Shown here: in pieces, positions 8,266 to 18,726 of the stretch
How the letters are laid out: each line of letters begins with the position of its first letter
Numbering within the stretch: the first letter of the stretch is position 1
DNA from: Flavobacterium sp. SH_e
Lineage (GTDB): Bacteria > Bacteroidota > Bacteroidia > Flavobacteriales > Flavobacteriaceae
Assembly (NCBI RefSeq): GCF_025717045.1
Contig: NZ_JAOVZN010000004.1
Coordinates: forward strand, 1-64,000
Direction of reading: 5' to 3'
DNA length: 64,000 nt
Notes under the pieces: model-generated
The model's database searches: none
The model's input: only the letters and a program-made list of their open reading frames with translations
What the model was told of the DNA's origin: nothing
Translations under genes and position numbers: made by a program

Positions 8266-11200
8266 TTACTCTCCTGATCTTTTGATAAATTTGAAAACTG
8301 ATGACGTTCCTTCTTTTCCGCTAACATGCAAAAAGTAAGCGCCTGTCGGCAATGTGCTCAAATCTAACTGGCTATATTGTTTCAACTGTACATCATCAAT
8401 ATTAAATCTGCGTACAATTGAACCATTAAGAGCTACAACCTCAACAGTAACATCTCCAGCCCAACGGCTTGTCCACTTGATATTAACAGTATTTACTACA
8501 GGGTTAGGAAATATGTTAAGCTCAGCAACTTCTGACTGGTTTACAATAACCGTCACATGCTGTTCTGTACTTGCTCCGTAAATATCTGTAGCTGTTAAAA
8601 CTAAATCGGTTTGACCATTAGAAAGACTTTCAACTGTAAAACCAGTTGCTGATGTTGATACTGATGCAATCGCAGGATCTGCTATAGTTGCCTCATATGT
8701 CAATTCATCTCCGTCAGGATCAGTAAAATATTTATCAAAACTAAAGGCCTCTTGCACAGATAATTTATTGAAGATAATTGCTTCTCCGCCAAGCGCAACA
8801 GGAGCGCCATTATTTATTACTTTAACAAGTATGTGTATTTCTGTACTTAATCCAAAAGCATCTGTCGCTGTAAGGGTTACGATTGTTTCGCCTACAGTGT
8901 GCGTTTCAATTACAAATTGCCCCAATTCCTGACCAACTGTTACAGTTACAATTTTATCATTTACCGTCGTTGCTTTAAAAGTCATTTCATCGCCGTCTGG
9001 ATCTGTAAAATAATCCTTGAATTCTTTCACATCGAAATAATCCAGTTTAGAATAAATTAATTCTTCTGACTTAGCAACTATCGGTGCACGATTGGTTTTC
9101 AAAACCTTAACTTCAAATACTGCTTCTGAAGATGCACCAAGCTCATCTGTTGCAGTGTAATTGATTGTATATGTTCCCGCAGTTTCATAACCCGGAGCAA
9201 GTTTTACTGAAAGTTCACCATTAGTCAGTTCAAATGTAGCCCATGACGGAGCATTAGAAGACTGAACTGTAATTTTATTCGCTTCTTGATCAGTCAGCCC
9301 GATTTTTACAATTGCTTCTGAAGCTTCATTAACAACGATAGTTTCTACTGGTAAATTCGAGAAAACTGGAGCTTCATTAATATGCAATTTAACAGGAACC
9401 TTTCCAACACTATTAACAGGATCGTTTGTTCTAATGTTTAAAACTGCATGCTGATCTCCACGAACTCCATTTGCAGCTATAAAGTCAAGCTGGACTTCTT
9501 TTTTCCCACTAGGAGTAATCGTTCCATCTGAAAGTCCATTTATAGAAACCCATGCATTAGAAGTATATTTTTCCTCACCTGCTCTTACCATCCATCCGTA
9601 ACCTGGATATAAATCTGCTTCTTGTAAATCATACCATTTCTCGCCATCGCTTAATGTATATCTGCCAGGAGTATCTTCAATCCCGGAAATAGAACCTTGT
9701 ACATACGGTAATTCATAAGGATATGTGATTACTACATAGAAATCTTCATTTGGATAAAGTCCTTTAGGCTCTTTTATAGGTAATGTTACCCAAGCCCCAG
9801 TTTTACCGCCTTCGTAAACATAATCAACAGAACCCTGATCGATTATTGTTGCATCTGCAACCGAAGAACCGCCTGCTCTTATCTCGTAAACAATCGTCCC
9901 TGATGGTTTATCCATACCAAACATAAAGGTTTGAAAATGTGATAGCGTAAAACCTTCTTTACCTGCATTAAATCTTGTTGCGGTTGTAAAAGGTTCGCCT
10001 CCATCATAACCAAATCGCGTATCTGCAGCTGTTTTGTCTTCATGAGCCAATACTCTGTTAAAAGTAGGTTCAGCATAAATACTCACGCCTCCTTTTGCCA
10101 CTGGATTTGATTTTAATAATGAATCTGCTTTGGCTGTTTTTGTCTTTTTAGCCATCGATTCTGAACGTAAAGCAATACCTTCTGGAGCTTTTCTCAAATA
10201 ATCAATGCTCAATTCGTATTTTAAATTTCCACCATTTTGACCATTCTCAAAAACAGCATATTGTGTATCGGTATCTGTTAAATAATTAACAACACTATTA
10301 ACTTCAGTAGTTTTTACTGCTAAAGCTGGTGGCAGCACAACCTCAGCTTTAATTGGAATTAAGAATTTTGCTGCAGTAGCATTGCTTTCAATAACAACAT
10401 GATCACTAATAGAACCTGCTGCTGTTGGAGTATAAGTAATTCTAAATTTAGAGTTTTCTCCTGGTAAAATTACTGGGTAATTGCCTGCTAAGTCATTAAT
10501 ATTTGTCCAACTCCAATAGCCTCCGCCAAACCAGCCTGTAAAAAAAGCATAAGTTTCAATGGCATATTGAGAAGAAACACTTTCTATCGAAATATTAGAG
10601 ATTTGAAGTTTCTCTGCACCTGTATTTTGAACTAAAAATTCTCGTGAATAAATTGCATCTGGATTAACCATTATCTCGCCAAAATTTATTTCTTCTAAAC
10701 TTGATGCAATAATTGGTGCTCCTGTAACGGTTAGATTAATTGGTTTTTCAAGCAATTCCTGATTCGGAACATTTGTACGCAATTTTAATTTTCCACTATA
10801 TTCTCCTGCATAAATATTACTTGCATCAATATCTATTTGAGCACTTAAAGTCGTTCCTGCAGGAATTATATGTTTTTTTGCAGGGCTGATCAAAAATGCT
10901 AAACCTTTATTATGATTAACTTTTGCATGATTTGAAATGATAACAGAATCTGACTGATCAGCATTTTGAAGGCCTATAACCGACAAATTTGTTGTAAAAT
11001 CTGCACTTCCGTTAACTTTATACTGAAACTTCATAGTACCATTTTTATAAATGATAACCTGAGCAGAAGTTGGATCTCCTAATCCGCCAAAGAAATTTAC
11101 AACGTATTCCCACGAGATAATAACTTTATCATTATCTGCATAATAGAAAACTCCAACATCATCTTTTGGATAAGTCATCGTATCAAATGCACCAAATACC

Positions 11201-14200
11201 CAATAAGGAGCAATAATCGTTTTTAATTCATCTGTTGGCATATTTCCAACAAATGGTGCAGGCGCTTCTGGTTGGTCAAAAGTTAATAATCCAGATATGC
11301 CAATATGCATGTCTGTATAATCTTTACCATAATAATTAAAAGACCACGGCATGGTTACTTTCTTCCAATATCCGTCAACATTAGTTGGATCATCACCTAC
11401 TGATAATTGAGTTCCTGTTTTACGAATATCAATCCATTGATAGTTTGTTCCGTCATTAGAAAGCTCATAACTATAAGTGAAATTTGGAATAGCCTCTGCC
11501 GCAGCTGTCGGTACAGACATTGTTAGCCAGTTTGTACCCGTAGCTACCACTTCAAGATCAGCTTTACCTGTGTTTTCAATAAGTAAAGGATATTTAGAGG
11601 TTTCTCCGTGCTGTAAAGTCTCTGTTATTAAGTCTAAATTCGTAACTTTTATTCCTGGAGGATCTAATACTTTTCCAGCAAGTGAAATCGTATAATTACC
11701 TCCTTTATTATCTGTAATATGCAATATATCTGCAAAATCACCTACAACGTCACTAGGTAAAATAACGTCGTAAACCTTAATAAGTCCCGGTGCTATTGTT
11801 GCAGTTGTTTCGCCTGTTACTTGAAATTTATTATTGTCTAAAGTAAAGCCTGTTAATGTTACTGGTGTAGTTCCCGTATTTTTAATACTGAATTTTTTGG
11901 TTGCAACAGCTCCCTGAAACACATTTCCAAAATCAATATTTGTTTCAGATATAGCAAGCTCTGCCTTACCTCCGCTTGTGATATTTATTTGTATTAAAGG
12001 ATTAACCTGCGCATTTACTGGATCTGTAGAAACGATATTCAAATATCTGTTGATCATACCTTCATTCAAGGCTGCCGTTTCCATAACGATATCCATTTTT
12101 GCAGATTCACCTGGCAATAAAATTCCTCCAGCATTAGTTACAGAGGTAATCATATCTGGACCTGGATAATCAAAACCTAAAGCAAGTCCTGAATAAATAT
12201 TTGTTATTTTACTATAATTATTGACTAAAATACCATCTGTCTGATCATAATCTTCTATAAGAACGTTTATATATCCAAGGGTTTCATTTTGATAATTAAT
12301 ATTGTCATAGTAAAAACGGATATTTCCATCGGCAAATAAAACCATCTGTGCACCGATCTTTCCTCCAAGTCCATCATCAAAATTAGAATATTGCACTATA
12401 ACTCTATCTGCTTCCACTTTATAATGGACTGAACCTCCTTTGCTTAAATCAAAGTACGTTCCTAAAATCGAAATAAGACCTTTTGGAGAATAAGGTGCTC
12501 CATCTAAAACTGGATCATTAATAGGATTTATTTCATCATCAAAAGCTGTAAAACCTTTGTAGCTAATGTACAGGGTTTGCATTTTCTTAGCATAGTAAGG
12601 AAAATCAAATCCCATTTCAAGAGGATAATACCGGTTTGATTCTGCTTTAAAATAACTTGTAATATCAGTTCCCGTTGCTGAAATGTCATTGTATTCATAA
12701 GTTAACGGAGACGTCTCTGAAGCATAACTTGTACGGAATTTATACCCATATTTATGATATCCTCCTTCCCATGTATCACTAGTTCCTGACTGATCAAATT
12801 TTGGAACAAAATATTTTAATGCAGCTTTACCTTCATTTTTCACATTAACTGAAGCCGTCACTTGATCTCCTAACGCAACATTATCGATAAGTTGAGTCAT
12901 TGGGTCAACCACTATTTTTGCAGGTTCAGAACTTACTCCGAATAAAATAATACGCAAAGTTTTAGAACTGCTAGAAGAGGTAAGCGTTAAAAATCCATTA
13001 TCGTTTCCTGTAGCGCTTGGTGTATATTTTACTTTAAGTACCGCTTCAGTATCTGCGGCAAGCTGATTTGGATAACCGCCAACAAGTTCAAAATTTTGAT
13101 TAGAGATATTTAGAGCAATATCATTAAAATTACCTAATCCTGTATTTTTTACTACGAATTCCAATTCTTTGGAAGTTCCCTGAAAAACACTTGAGAAATC
13201 GAGTTTTTCTGGCCCTTGTAAAACTGGCTGCTGACCTGATACATTTACGGTAACCGGAATTTTAAGCTCTCTTTGAACTGCATCATTAGACTTTAAAATT
13301 GCATTAGCATAATAAGTTCCATTTATCAGATTAGAAGCATCAGCAGAAAGGACTGTTTTTTCATTTGCTTTTCCGTTTACTTCACCACTAGAAGGATCTA
13401 AAGACAAATATTCTCCTAAATATTTATTTTGGCTGCTTATAATATTGAACCAAGCAAAATCATTGCTATCAAGAGCTGTGCTCAACGGCCCCCATGTTTG
13501 TCCAACATCAAAAGAAATAAAACAATTATCAGAACCTTCAGGCGTATTTTCATAACCAAGTCCTAAAGGGTAAAGATTTCCAGCTGGAATATGCAATACA
13601 ACCCAAAAAGTTTCTCCCTGCTGAAAAAACAATTGTTCCTCTAAATTAATCGACACATAACCTTCAGACGCATCAAAAGGAGTATATTCTTGCGCGTATA
13701 TTAAATTTTCTTTGTTTAATGACGTTCCTTTATAAACTTCAATTACAACAGGACCAAATTTAGGATCTACTTTTAGGTAGCTTGTAATTTGTGTTAAGTT
13801 AAAACCATCTGCTTCACTAACAATGTATTTTGAAGCAGCTGAGTTTGGAAGATTAGTATCTGTATCTCCAATAAGATTTGTAGGATAATCCGAATAACCT
13901 TTATCTACTTGCGTAAATCCAAACGGCTGGATTGCTGCTTTTTTTGATGTAGCTGCAATTTTAGATTTACTTCTACCCACTTTTCCTGCTGCTGCAACTT
14001 TTGTAGTTTTAGCAGAAGGATATCTGATATTTTTAGCAGAATAAGACAGAGCAGTTTCTTTATGACGGGCTAAAAATTCCCATCTCAATACTCCTTCACC
14101 GTTATTTAAGATTGTCATGTCATGAGATCCCTTAAAAGAAGTATCTGCATCTACATTTATCACAATGTCTTTACTATTATCGTCTACCGTAATTTCTGGA

Positions 14201-16035
14201 CCTGCATTTGTCGTTCCCTGAACACTATTTGATAATTCAGACAGATTGTTCCATCTGTCTCCTGAAATTACCGTAAAGTAATAGGTTGTCAATCCTAAAA
14301 GCCCGTTAATCGAATGGGTTATCACTGTTCCAGGTTCAACCGTATTTTTGATAATATCGTACTTTGCCGAAGCCAGATTATTCTTTGTCAATGGTGAAGT
14401 ACTATAATAAATTCTAAAATCTACCGGTTTTAAATCATCCGTATCTGCTGGAACTGTCCATGATAAATTGGCAAATTCCTGTGCTATTCCCGTCACTGCC
14501 AGATCTGAAATCGCATTTGGCGCAACACCAGCGTTATTTTGGATTGCTAAAAATGCATCTATATGACCTGAACCTAATTTCCCTTTATAATCAGGATTAT
14601 GAGAATCGATGTCTACTACTCCCGTCAAAAGTTTAGTTCTCAAAACTTCTGGTGTTAACTGGCTTTTTCTGTTAGCCAAAGCAAGTGCGGCAATACCTGA
14701 AACGTGCGGACAAGCCATTGAAGTTCCCTGATAGAATCCGTATTGATTTTTAGGTAATGTGCTTAAAACCCCATTTTTTGCCCCAAGTTCAGTTTCTCCT
14801 CCTGGAGCTGCAACGTCTACCCAGGTTCCATAATTAGAATAACTAGCTTTTTGCCAATTTGGTCCAATTGAACTTACAGATAGCGTATTCTCATAATAAC
14901 CAGGAAACCATTCTCCATCAGAATTACTGTTTCCTGCAGCAAAAATTACTATTCCACCTTTCATTGGACTATTTGGATAATCTCCTGCTTCGGCAATAAA
15001 ATAATCTATAGCCTCTTTTATCGATTCGTCAAAATTTCCTGGTTCTGTATATCCCCAGCTATTTTGAGAAATTACCGCACCATTGTTTGCCGCATAAATA
15101 TAACTTTCTTCAAAACTTCCGCCACCTAAAGTCTGAACAGACATAATTTTGGTACCGTCGTTATTGCCGCTTCCTCCAGCAACTCCACAAACACCAATTC
15201 CGTTGTTATTTACAGCAGATATTGTTCCCGCTACGTGCGTCCCGTGAGGCTGTCCTTCGATCGCTCCACTATTTTTGTCAAAATTCCAGCCATGAATGTC
15301 ATCAACATAACCATTTCCGTCATCATCAACTCCAGCAACTCCGTTAAGTTCTGCTTTATTAGTCCAGATATTCGCCAGAAGATCCGGATGCTGAATATCT
15401 ACTCCCTGATCGTGTATTGAAACTACAATTTCCGGATTCCCTTTTACAATATCCCAAGCCTTAAACAAATTAATATCTGAACCATCTGGATACCCAGTTT
15501 GTCCTGTATTGTTATAATGCCATTGTTCTGGCAATTTAGGATCGTTAAAATAAGAATCAGCTACCGAAGATTTTGCATTGCTAATTTCAACTGTTTTAAA
15601 ATTGTAACTGGACAGCACTTTTTGTTTCTCTGTTTCTGCCGTTTCAATTTCAGCAATTCCCTTGTATTTTTGTACTGCATCTTTAGCGCTCTGGTTCGCG
15701 TCTATGTCTACAACATACCATAAATCAAGTTTATGCTTTTTCAATTTTGCTTCTAATCTCGGATTAGGATTTTCTGGAAAGAGCCTACGCATATTCCGGG
15801 CTCCAACCTTACTAGAAATCTGATCAAAAGCCTGAATTCCGGTGGTGAGTTTTTTTCCGGTGGTCAGATTCATTTTCTTTAAAGTCGGCGCCAACTGTCC
15901 TGAAAATTTAATTTTCACAGAACCTTGCTTGACACCTTCTTTAAAAGTCGCCTGTTGACCAAAGGAAAAAACTGACCAAAGCGAAAAAATAAAAAACCAT
16001 AATAATCGATTTCCTTTTTTGTAATAATTTGTCAT
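8266..16035 (-). CDS. Giant S8 subtilisin-like serine protease with T9SS type A sorting domain
   Basis: This 2589-residue secreted protease has a signal peptide about 1-27 and a propeptide-like region to about 160. The peptidase S8 domain (about 185-495) has the triad Asp209 (IHDQG), His264 (HGTHVAG) and Ser439 (GTSMACP), with oxyanion Asn369 (AAGNS). An Fn3-like domain follows (about 505-610). ASH-type choice-of-anchor domains start near 940, 1365 and 1782 (each LDF/IDF/INFG then KNTG/QNTG). Cadherin-like repeats with YFTDPDGDE motifs run from about 2216 to 2500. The C-terminal domain (from about 2502: LNIFPNPV ... GAYFLHVSG ... FKFIKR) is the T9SS type A signal. The protein should cross the outer membrane through T9SS and be attached or released. 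Its gene lies directly upstream of porV. At four to five times the usual subtilase length, most of it is probably an adhesive or spacer stalk. Confidence 0.93.
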   Translation of the reverse strand: MTNYYKKGNRLLWFFIFSLWSVFSFGQQATFKEGVKQGSVKIKFSGQLAPTLKKMNLTTGKKLTTGIQAFDQISSKVGARNMRRLFPENPNPRLEAKLKKHKLDLWYVVDIDANQSAKDAVQKYKGIAEIETAETEKQKVLSSYNFKTVEISNAKSSVADSYFNDPKLPEQWHYNNTGQTGYPDGSDINLFKAWDIVKGNPEIVVSIHDQGVDIQHPDLLANIWTNKAELNGVAGVDDDGNGYVDDIHGWNFDKNSGAIEGQPHGTHVAGTISAVNNNGIGVCGVAGGSGNNDGTKIMSVQTLGGGSFEESYIYAANNGAVISQNSWGYTEPGNFDESIKEAIDYFIAEAGDYPNSPMKGGIVIFAAGNSNSDGEWFPGYYENTLSVSSIGPNWQKASYSNYGTWVDVAAPGGETELGAKNGVLSTLPKNQYGFYQGTSMACPHVSGIAALALANRKSQLTPEVLRTKLLTGVVDIDSHNPDYKGKLGSGHIDAFLAIQNNAGVAPNAISDLAVTGIAQEFANLSWTVPADTDDLKPVDFRIYYSTSPLTKNNLASAKYDIIKNTVEPGTVITHSINGLLGLTTYYFTVISGDRWNNLSELSNSVQGTTNAGPEITVDDNSKDIVINVDADTSFKGSHDMTILNNGEGVLRWEFLARHKETALSYSAKNIRYPSAKTTKVAAAGKVGRSKSKIAATSKKAAIQPFGFTQVDKGYSDYPTNLIGDTDTNLPNSAASKYIVSEADGFNLTQITSYLKVDPKFGPVVIEVYKGTSLNKENLIYAQEYTPFDASEGYVSINLEEQLFFQQGETFWVVLHIPAGNLYPLGLGYENTPEGSDNCFISFDVGQTWGPLSTALDSNDFAWFNIISSQNKYLGEYLSLDPSSGEVNGKANEKTVLSADASNLINGTYYANAILKSNDAVQRELKIPVTVNVSGQQPVLQGPEKLDFSSVFQGTSKELEFVVKNTGLGNFNDIALNISNQNFELVGGYPNQLAADTEAVLKVKYTPSATGNDNGFLTLTSSSSSKTLRIILFGVSSEPAKIVVDPMTQLIDNVALGDQVTASVNVKNEGKAALKYFVPKFDQSGTSDTWEGGYHKYGYKFRTSYASETSPLTYEYNDISATGTDITSYFKAESNRYYPLEMGFDFPYYAKKMQTLYISYKGFTAFDDEINPINDPVLDGAPYSPKGLISILGTYFDLSKGGSVHYKVEADRVIVQYSNFDDGLGGKIGAQMVLFADGNIRFYYDNINYQNETLGYINVLIEDYDQTDGILVNNYSKITNIYSGLALGFDYPGPDMITSVTNAGGILLPGESAKMDIVMETAALNEGMINRYLNIVSTDPVNAQVNPLIQINITSGGKAELAISETNIDFGNVFQGAVATKKFSIKNTGTTPVTLTGFTLDNNKFQVTGETTATIAPGLIKVYDVILPSDVVGDFADILHITDNKGGNYTISLAGKVLDPPGIKVTNLDLITETLQHGETSKYPLLIENTGKADLEVVATGTNWLTMSVPTAAAEAIPNFTYSYELSNDGTNYQWIDIRKTGTQLSVGDDPTNVDGYWKKVTMPWSFNYYGKDYTDMHIGISGLLTFDQPEAPAPFVGNMPTDELKTIIAPYWVFGAFDTMTYPKDDVGVFYYADNDKVIISWEYVVNFFGGLGDPTSAQVIIYKNGTMKFQYKVNGSADFTTNLSVIGLQNADQSDSVIISNHAKVNHNKGLAFLISPAKKHIIPAGTTLSAQIDIDASNIYAGEYSGKLKLRTNVPNQELLEKPINLTVTGAPIIASSLEEINFGEIMVNPDAIYSREFLVQNTGAEKLQISNISIESVSSQYAIETYAFFTGWFGGGYWSWTNINDLAGNYPVILPGENSKFRITYTPTAAGSISDHVVIESNATAAKFLIPIKAEVVLPPALAVKTTEVNSVVNYLTDTDTQYAVFENGQNGGNLKYELSIDYLRKAPEGIALRSESMAKKTKTAKADSLLKSNPVAKGGVSIYAEPTFNRVLAHEDKTAADTRFGYDGGEPFTTATRFNAGKEGFTLSHFQTFMFGMDKPSGTIVYEIRAGGSSVADATIIDQGSVDYVYEGGKTGAWVTLPIKEPKGLYPNEDFYVVITYPYELPYVQGSISGIEDTPGRYTLSDGEKWYDLQEADLYPGYGWMVRAGEEKYTSNAWVSINGLSDGTITPSGKKEVQLDFIAANGVRGDQHAVLNIRTNDPVNSVGKVPVKLHINEAPVFSNLPVETIVVNEASEAIVKIGLTDQEANKITVQSSNAPSWATFELTNGELSVKLAPGYETAGTYTINYTATDELGASSEAVFEVKVLKTNRAPIVAKSEELIYSKLDYFDVKEFKDYFTDPDGDEMTFKATTVNDKIVTVTVGQELGQFVIETHTVGETIVTLTATDAFGLSTEIHILVKVINNGAPVALGGEAIIFNKLSVQEAFSFDKYFTDPDGDELTYEATIADPAIASVSTSATGFTVESLSNGQTDLVLTATDIYGASTEQHVTVIVNQSEVAELNIFPNPVVNTVNIKWTSRWAGDVTVEVVALNGSIVRRFNIDDVQLKQYSQLDLSTLPTGAYFLHVSGKEGTSSVFKFIKRSGE

Positions 16036-16554
16036 TAAAAATTGTTTTTTGGTTAGTTAATGATTTTGTGTAATTAATAAAGCAACCATTTGATTAAACA
16101 CTAATCTTAGTATCGAAATAGTTTGCTGTTTTCATTACCCATTAAATGTTTCAGAGCAAGGATATGGAAAAATCAAATAGTGAGGATTCAAACTATAGTT
16201 ACATCTTATATATAGCGAATAAACAGCCATTACATTTATATAACATAAAACAATAAAATATTGAAAAACAAATATTTACAAAGTAAAAATTATTTTAAAA
16301 AAGAGATTTTAGATGATTGAAAACAGCAACAAAACGCACAAAATTTCAGCATTATATTGCATTAAAAAAAAGGAGAAAGTTCGAAATGCAGACCATAATA
16401 AGCTTTGCAGACTTTACATTTCTATAAAACCTCAGCTATAGAAAACTTTGCATGCTCTACGATAAAAATCAATCTCTCTACTTTTTGAGCAAATCCCTTT
16501 TATATAACTAAATCTTCAAAAATTATTCATAGTTTAGCAAACAAATCATTTAAA
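16036..16554. other. Intergenic region between divergent subtilase and TPR regulator genes
   Basis: This 519-bp AT-rich spacer holds the promoters of two divergent genes. I see no operator-like palindrome or consensus promoter that I would defend, and no open frame with family resemblance. Confidence 0.4.
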
Positions 16555-18201
16555 TTGAAACGTTTTAACATTTATGCCGTTTTTTTCATATTTGTCTGTG
16601 AAGCATTGTTTTCACAAAATATTGCCCATTTAAAAGTGCAATATGAAAAAAGCACTGATCCAGATACAAAAGTAAATCTCCTTGTTAAAATCGGGCAAAA
16701 ATTAGAGAAACAAGACTTGAATTCAGCTCTGTTTTATTATAGAAAAGCACTTTCATTCGAAAAAAAAATCAGTGACACCATTTTAGCCAAAGTATATTCA
16801 AATGTCGGAGATGTAAATTTATTGAAAGGTAATATTGATGTCTGTCTGGAATATCAGTTAAAAGCACTGAAATTATATGAGCGTTATCCCCCTCAACAAA
16901 ATATTATAGGTGTTTACAATAGTATAGCTCTCGTTTATTATTATCAGACTGATTTTGATAAAGCTCTTGAAAAATACAATCAGCTTAAAGCCTTGCTGAA
17001 TAAAAATATTGTAAAAGATTCTAAAAAACTTCATTATATCAAAGGAAAACTACTCAATAATATTGGTATAATTTACGATAATAAACTTCAAGGAGATCTT
17101 GCACTAGAATATTATGTACAGGCTTCAACTCATAGTAAAATAGCTAAGGATAATGAAAATCTGTCTTCTGTATATTCAAATATGGGAATCATTTACCTCA
17201 AATCGAAACGTTACGATCTTGCTAAAGCCATTTTCATCGAAGCTCTTAATTTGCGAAAAAAAGAAAATAACATTTTCGGATTATCCAAATCAAATTACCA
17301 CTTAGGAAGGCTTTATAAGGAAAAACAGGAATTCGATAAAGCGCAACAGCACTTGCTTGCCAGCCTAGAATATTCTAAGCAAATCAAATCTTCATCTTCC
17401 AGAGCGTCTGCTTTGGAAGAATTGAGTCTTGTAATGGCAGAAAAAGGAGATTATAAGAGTGCCTACCAATATCATGTTGCTTACAAAGCCCTAAATGATA
17501 GTCTTTATAATAAAGAAAATCAGCAAAAAATTACTCAGGCCGAAATGCAGTATAAATTTGATAAGGAAAAACAGGCAGCAAAAATAGCTCAAAACCACAG
17601 AGAGCTAGTTTACGCTATTATTGCGATTGTTCTGATTCTGTTAATTATTATCGTGGTTATAATGTACCGACTTCAGGAAACCAAAGCCAAAATCCAGCAA
17701 TTGGCAAAAGAAAGCGCAGAATCGAGCAATAAACAGCTATCTTTAAGAGAAGATACCTTAAAAAGGGAATTGGAATTTAAAAATAAAGAGCTTACAACAA
17801 ATATTATGTATCTCTTAAAAAAGAACGAATTTAATACTGAAATTTCAAACCGATTGATGGAGCTTAAAAAGCAGATGAAAAAAAACGATCAGGACGTTAT
17901 TCAAAAAATAATTCTGGATATTAAAAATGCTCAGGATGATGATATTTGGAAAGAATTTGAAGTTAGATTCAGTCAGGTTTACAATGACTTTTACGAACGT
18001 TTAAACATTAAATATCCTGATTTGACACTGAATGAAAAGAGAATCTGTGCCTTTTTAAGATTAAACATGACGACTAAAGAAATCTGCGCATTGACACGTC
18101 AGTCTTATAATAGTCTTAATGTGGCAAGGGCGAGGTTAAGAAAAAAACTTAATATTCAAAATGAGGAAATCAATCTGGTGACTTTTTTAGAAAACATATA
18201 A
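16555..18201 (+). CDS. TPR sensor with transmembrane helix and C-terminal LuxR-like HTH
   Basis: This 548-residue protein starts at a TTG codon. The first in-frame ATG lies far downstream, and the TTG gives an intact signal peptide (ending FSQN). About six tetratricopeptide repeats (35-320) are followed by a membrane helix (351-371), a coiled-coil segment (372-450) and a helix-turn-helix region (about 500-540, NEKRICAFLRLNMTTKEICALTRQSY, quoted in two parts as NEKRICAFLRL and NMTTKEICALTRQSY). This is a common Bacteroidota one-protein sensor that links a periplasmic TPR domain to cytoplasmic DNA binding. It is divergent from the giant subtilase, which makes control of that gene or of porV a reasonable guess but not shown. 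Confidence 0.8.
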   Translation: MKRFNIYAVFFIFVCEALFSQNIAHLKVQYEKSTDPDTKVNLLVKIGQKLEKQDLNSALFYYRKALSFEKKISDTILAKVYSNVGDVNLLKGNIDVCLEYQLKALKLYERYPPQQNIIGVYNSIALVYYYQTDFDKALEKYNQLKALLNKNIVKDSKKLHYIKGKLLNNIGIIYDNKLQGDLALEYYVQASTHSKIAKDNENLSSVYSNMGIIYLKSKRYDLAKAIFIEALNLRKKENNIFGLSKSNYHLGRLYKEKQEFDKAQQHLLASLEYSKQIKSSSSRASALEELSLVMAEKGDYKSAYQYHVAYKALNDSLYNKENQQKITQAEMQYKFDKEKQAAKIAQNHRELVYAIIAIVLILLIIIVVIMYRLQETKAKIQQLAKESAESSNKQLSLREDTLKRELEFKNKELTTNIMYLLKKNEFNTEISNRLMELKKQMKKNDQDVIQKIILDIKNAQDDDIWKEFEVRFSQVYNDFYERLNIKYPDLTLNEKRICAFLRLNMTTKEICALTRQSYNSLNVARARLRKKLNIQNEEINLVTFLENI

Positions 18202-18223
18202 GTGTATTACTTCAGCTCAGATA

Positions 18224-18265
18224 AATAAAAACCAGAGCAAATTTCTTTTACTCTGGTTTTTATTT
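18224..18265. terminator. Bidirectional terminator between TPR regulator and HxlR gene
   Basis: The 11-bp stem with arms 18227-18237 and 18251-18261 is flanked by A- and T-tracts on both sides. It separates the convergent genes ending at 18201 (plus) and 18266 (minus). Confidence 0.85.
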
Positions 18266-18631
18266 TCAACTTGATATCTCTTCGATAATCATTCCCTTAT
18301 CCTCTACTACCTGATTACCCCATTTATGTATAGCATCCAGAACAGGCAGAAATGTTTTTCCAAATTCAGTTAGGTTATAAAGCACTTTAATGGGTGGTTT
18401 TTCTCCATGGACTGTTCTGGAAACCAGACCGTCTTCTTCGAGCTGTTTAAGCTGTAGGCTCAATGTTCTCTCTGTCACAGCAGGAAGCTCCCTTCTAAGA
18501 TCGCTATAGCGCTTTTCACCATCTTTTAAATGATAGAGGATCACCGTTTTCCACTTTCCTCCTACCAGATCCATCGTAAGACTAATGGAACAGGGATACA
18601 TTTTTCCTTTGACTGAAACAAATTTTCCCAT
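18266..18631 (-). CDS. HxlR family winged-helix transcriptional regulator
   Basis: This 121-residue MarR-like winged-helix protein has the HxlR pattern CSISLTMDLVGGKWKT (an early Cys before the GGKWK helix), the recognition helix region RRELPAVTERTLSLQLKQLE and the wing DGLVSRTVHGEKPPIKV. HxlR proteins bind as dimers and often sense quinones, aldehydes or oxidants, sometimes through the conserved N-terminal Cys (here Cys14). It is divergent from the mdaB-like gene with 95 bp between the starts. That gap carries three inverted repeats, so it most likely controls mdaB and itself. Confidence 0.92.
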   Translation of the reverse strand: MGKFVSVKGKMYPCSISLTMDLVGGKWKTVILYHLKDGEKRYSDLRRELPAVTERTLSLQLKQLEEDGLVSRTVHGEKPPIKVLYNLTEFGKTFLPVLDAIHKWGNQVVEDKGMIIEEISS

Positions 18632-18651
18632 CTTCTCAAATTTTATTAGTC

Positions 18652-18721
18652 CTATCCATTTGGATAGTTATTGCAAAATTAATTAACTATAAATAATTTT
18701 GCAACTATAATTTTTATAGTT
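18652..18721. promoter_or_regulatory. Three inverted repeats in the HxlR/mdaB divergent promoter
   Basis: Repeat 1 is CTATCC/GGATAG (18652-18657 / 18662-18667). Repeat 2 is TTGCAAAATTA/TAATTTTGCAA (18671-18681 / 18694-18704), a perfect 11-bp pair 12 nt apart. Repeat 3 is AACTATAA/TTATAGTT (18703-18710 / 18714-18721), which ends 5 bp before the mdaB start. They fill almost the whole 95-bp gap and are the likely HxlR binding sites. Confidence 0.65.
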
Positions 18722-18726
18722 ACTTA

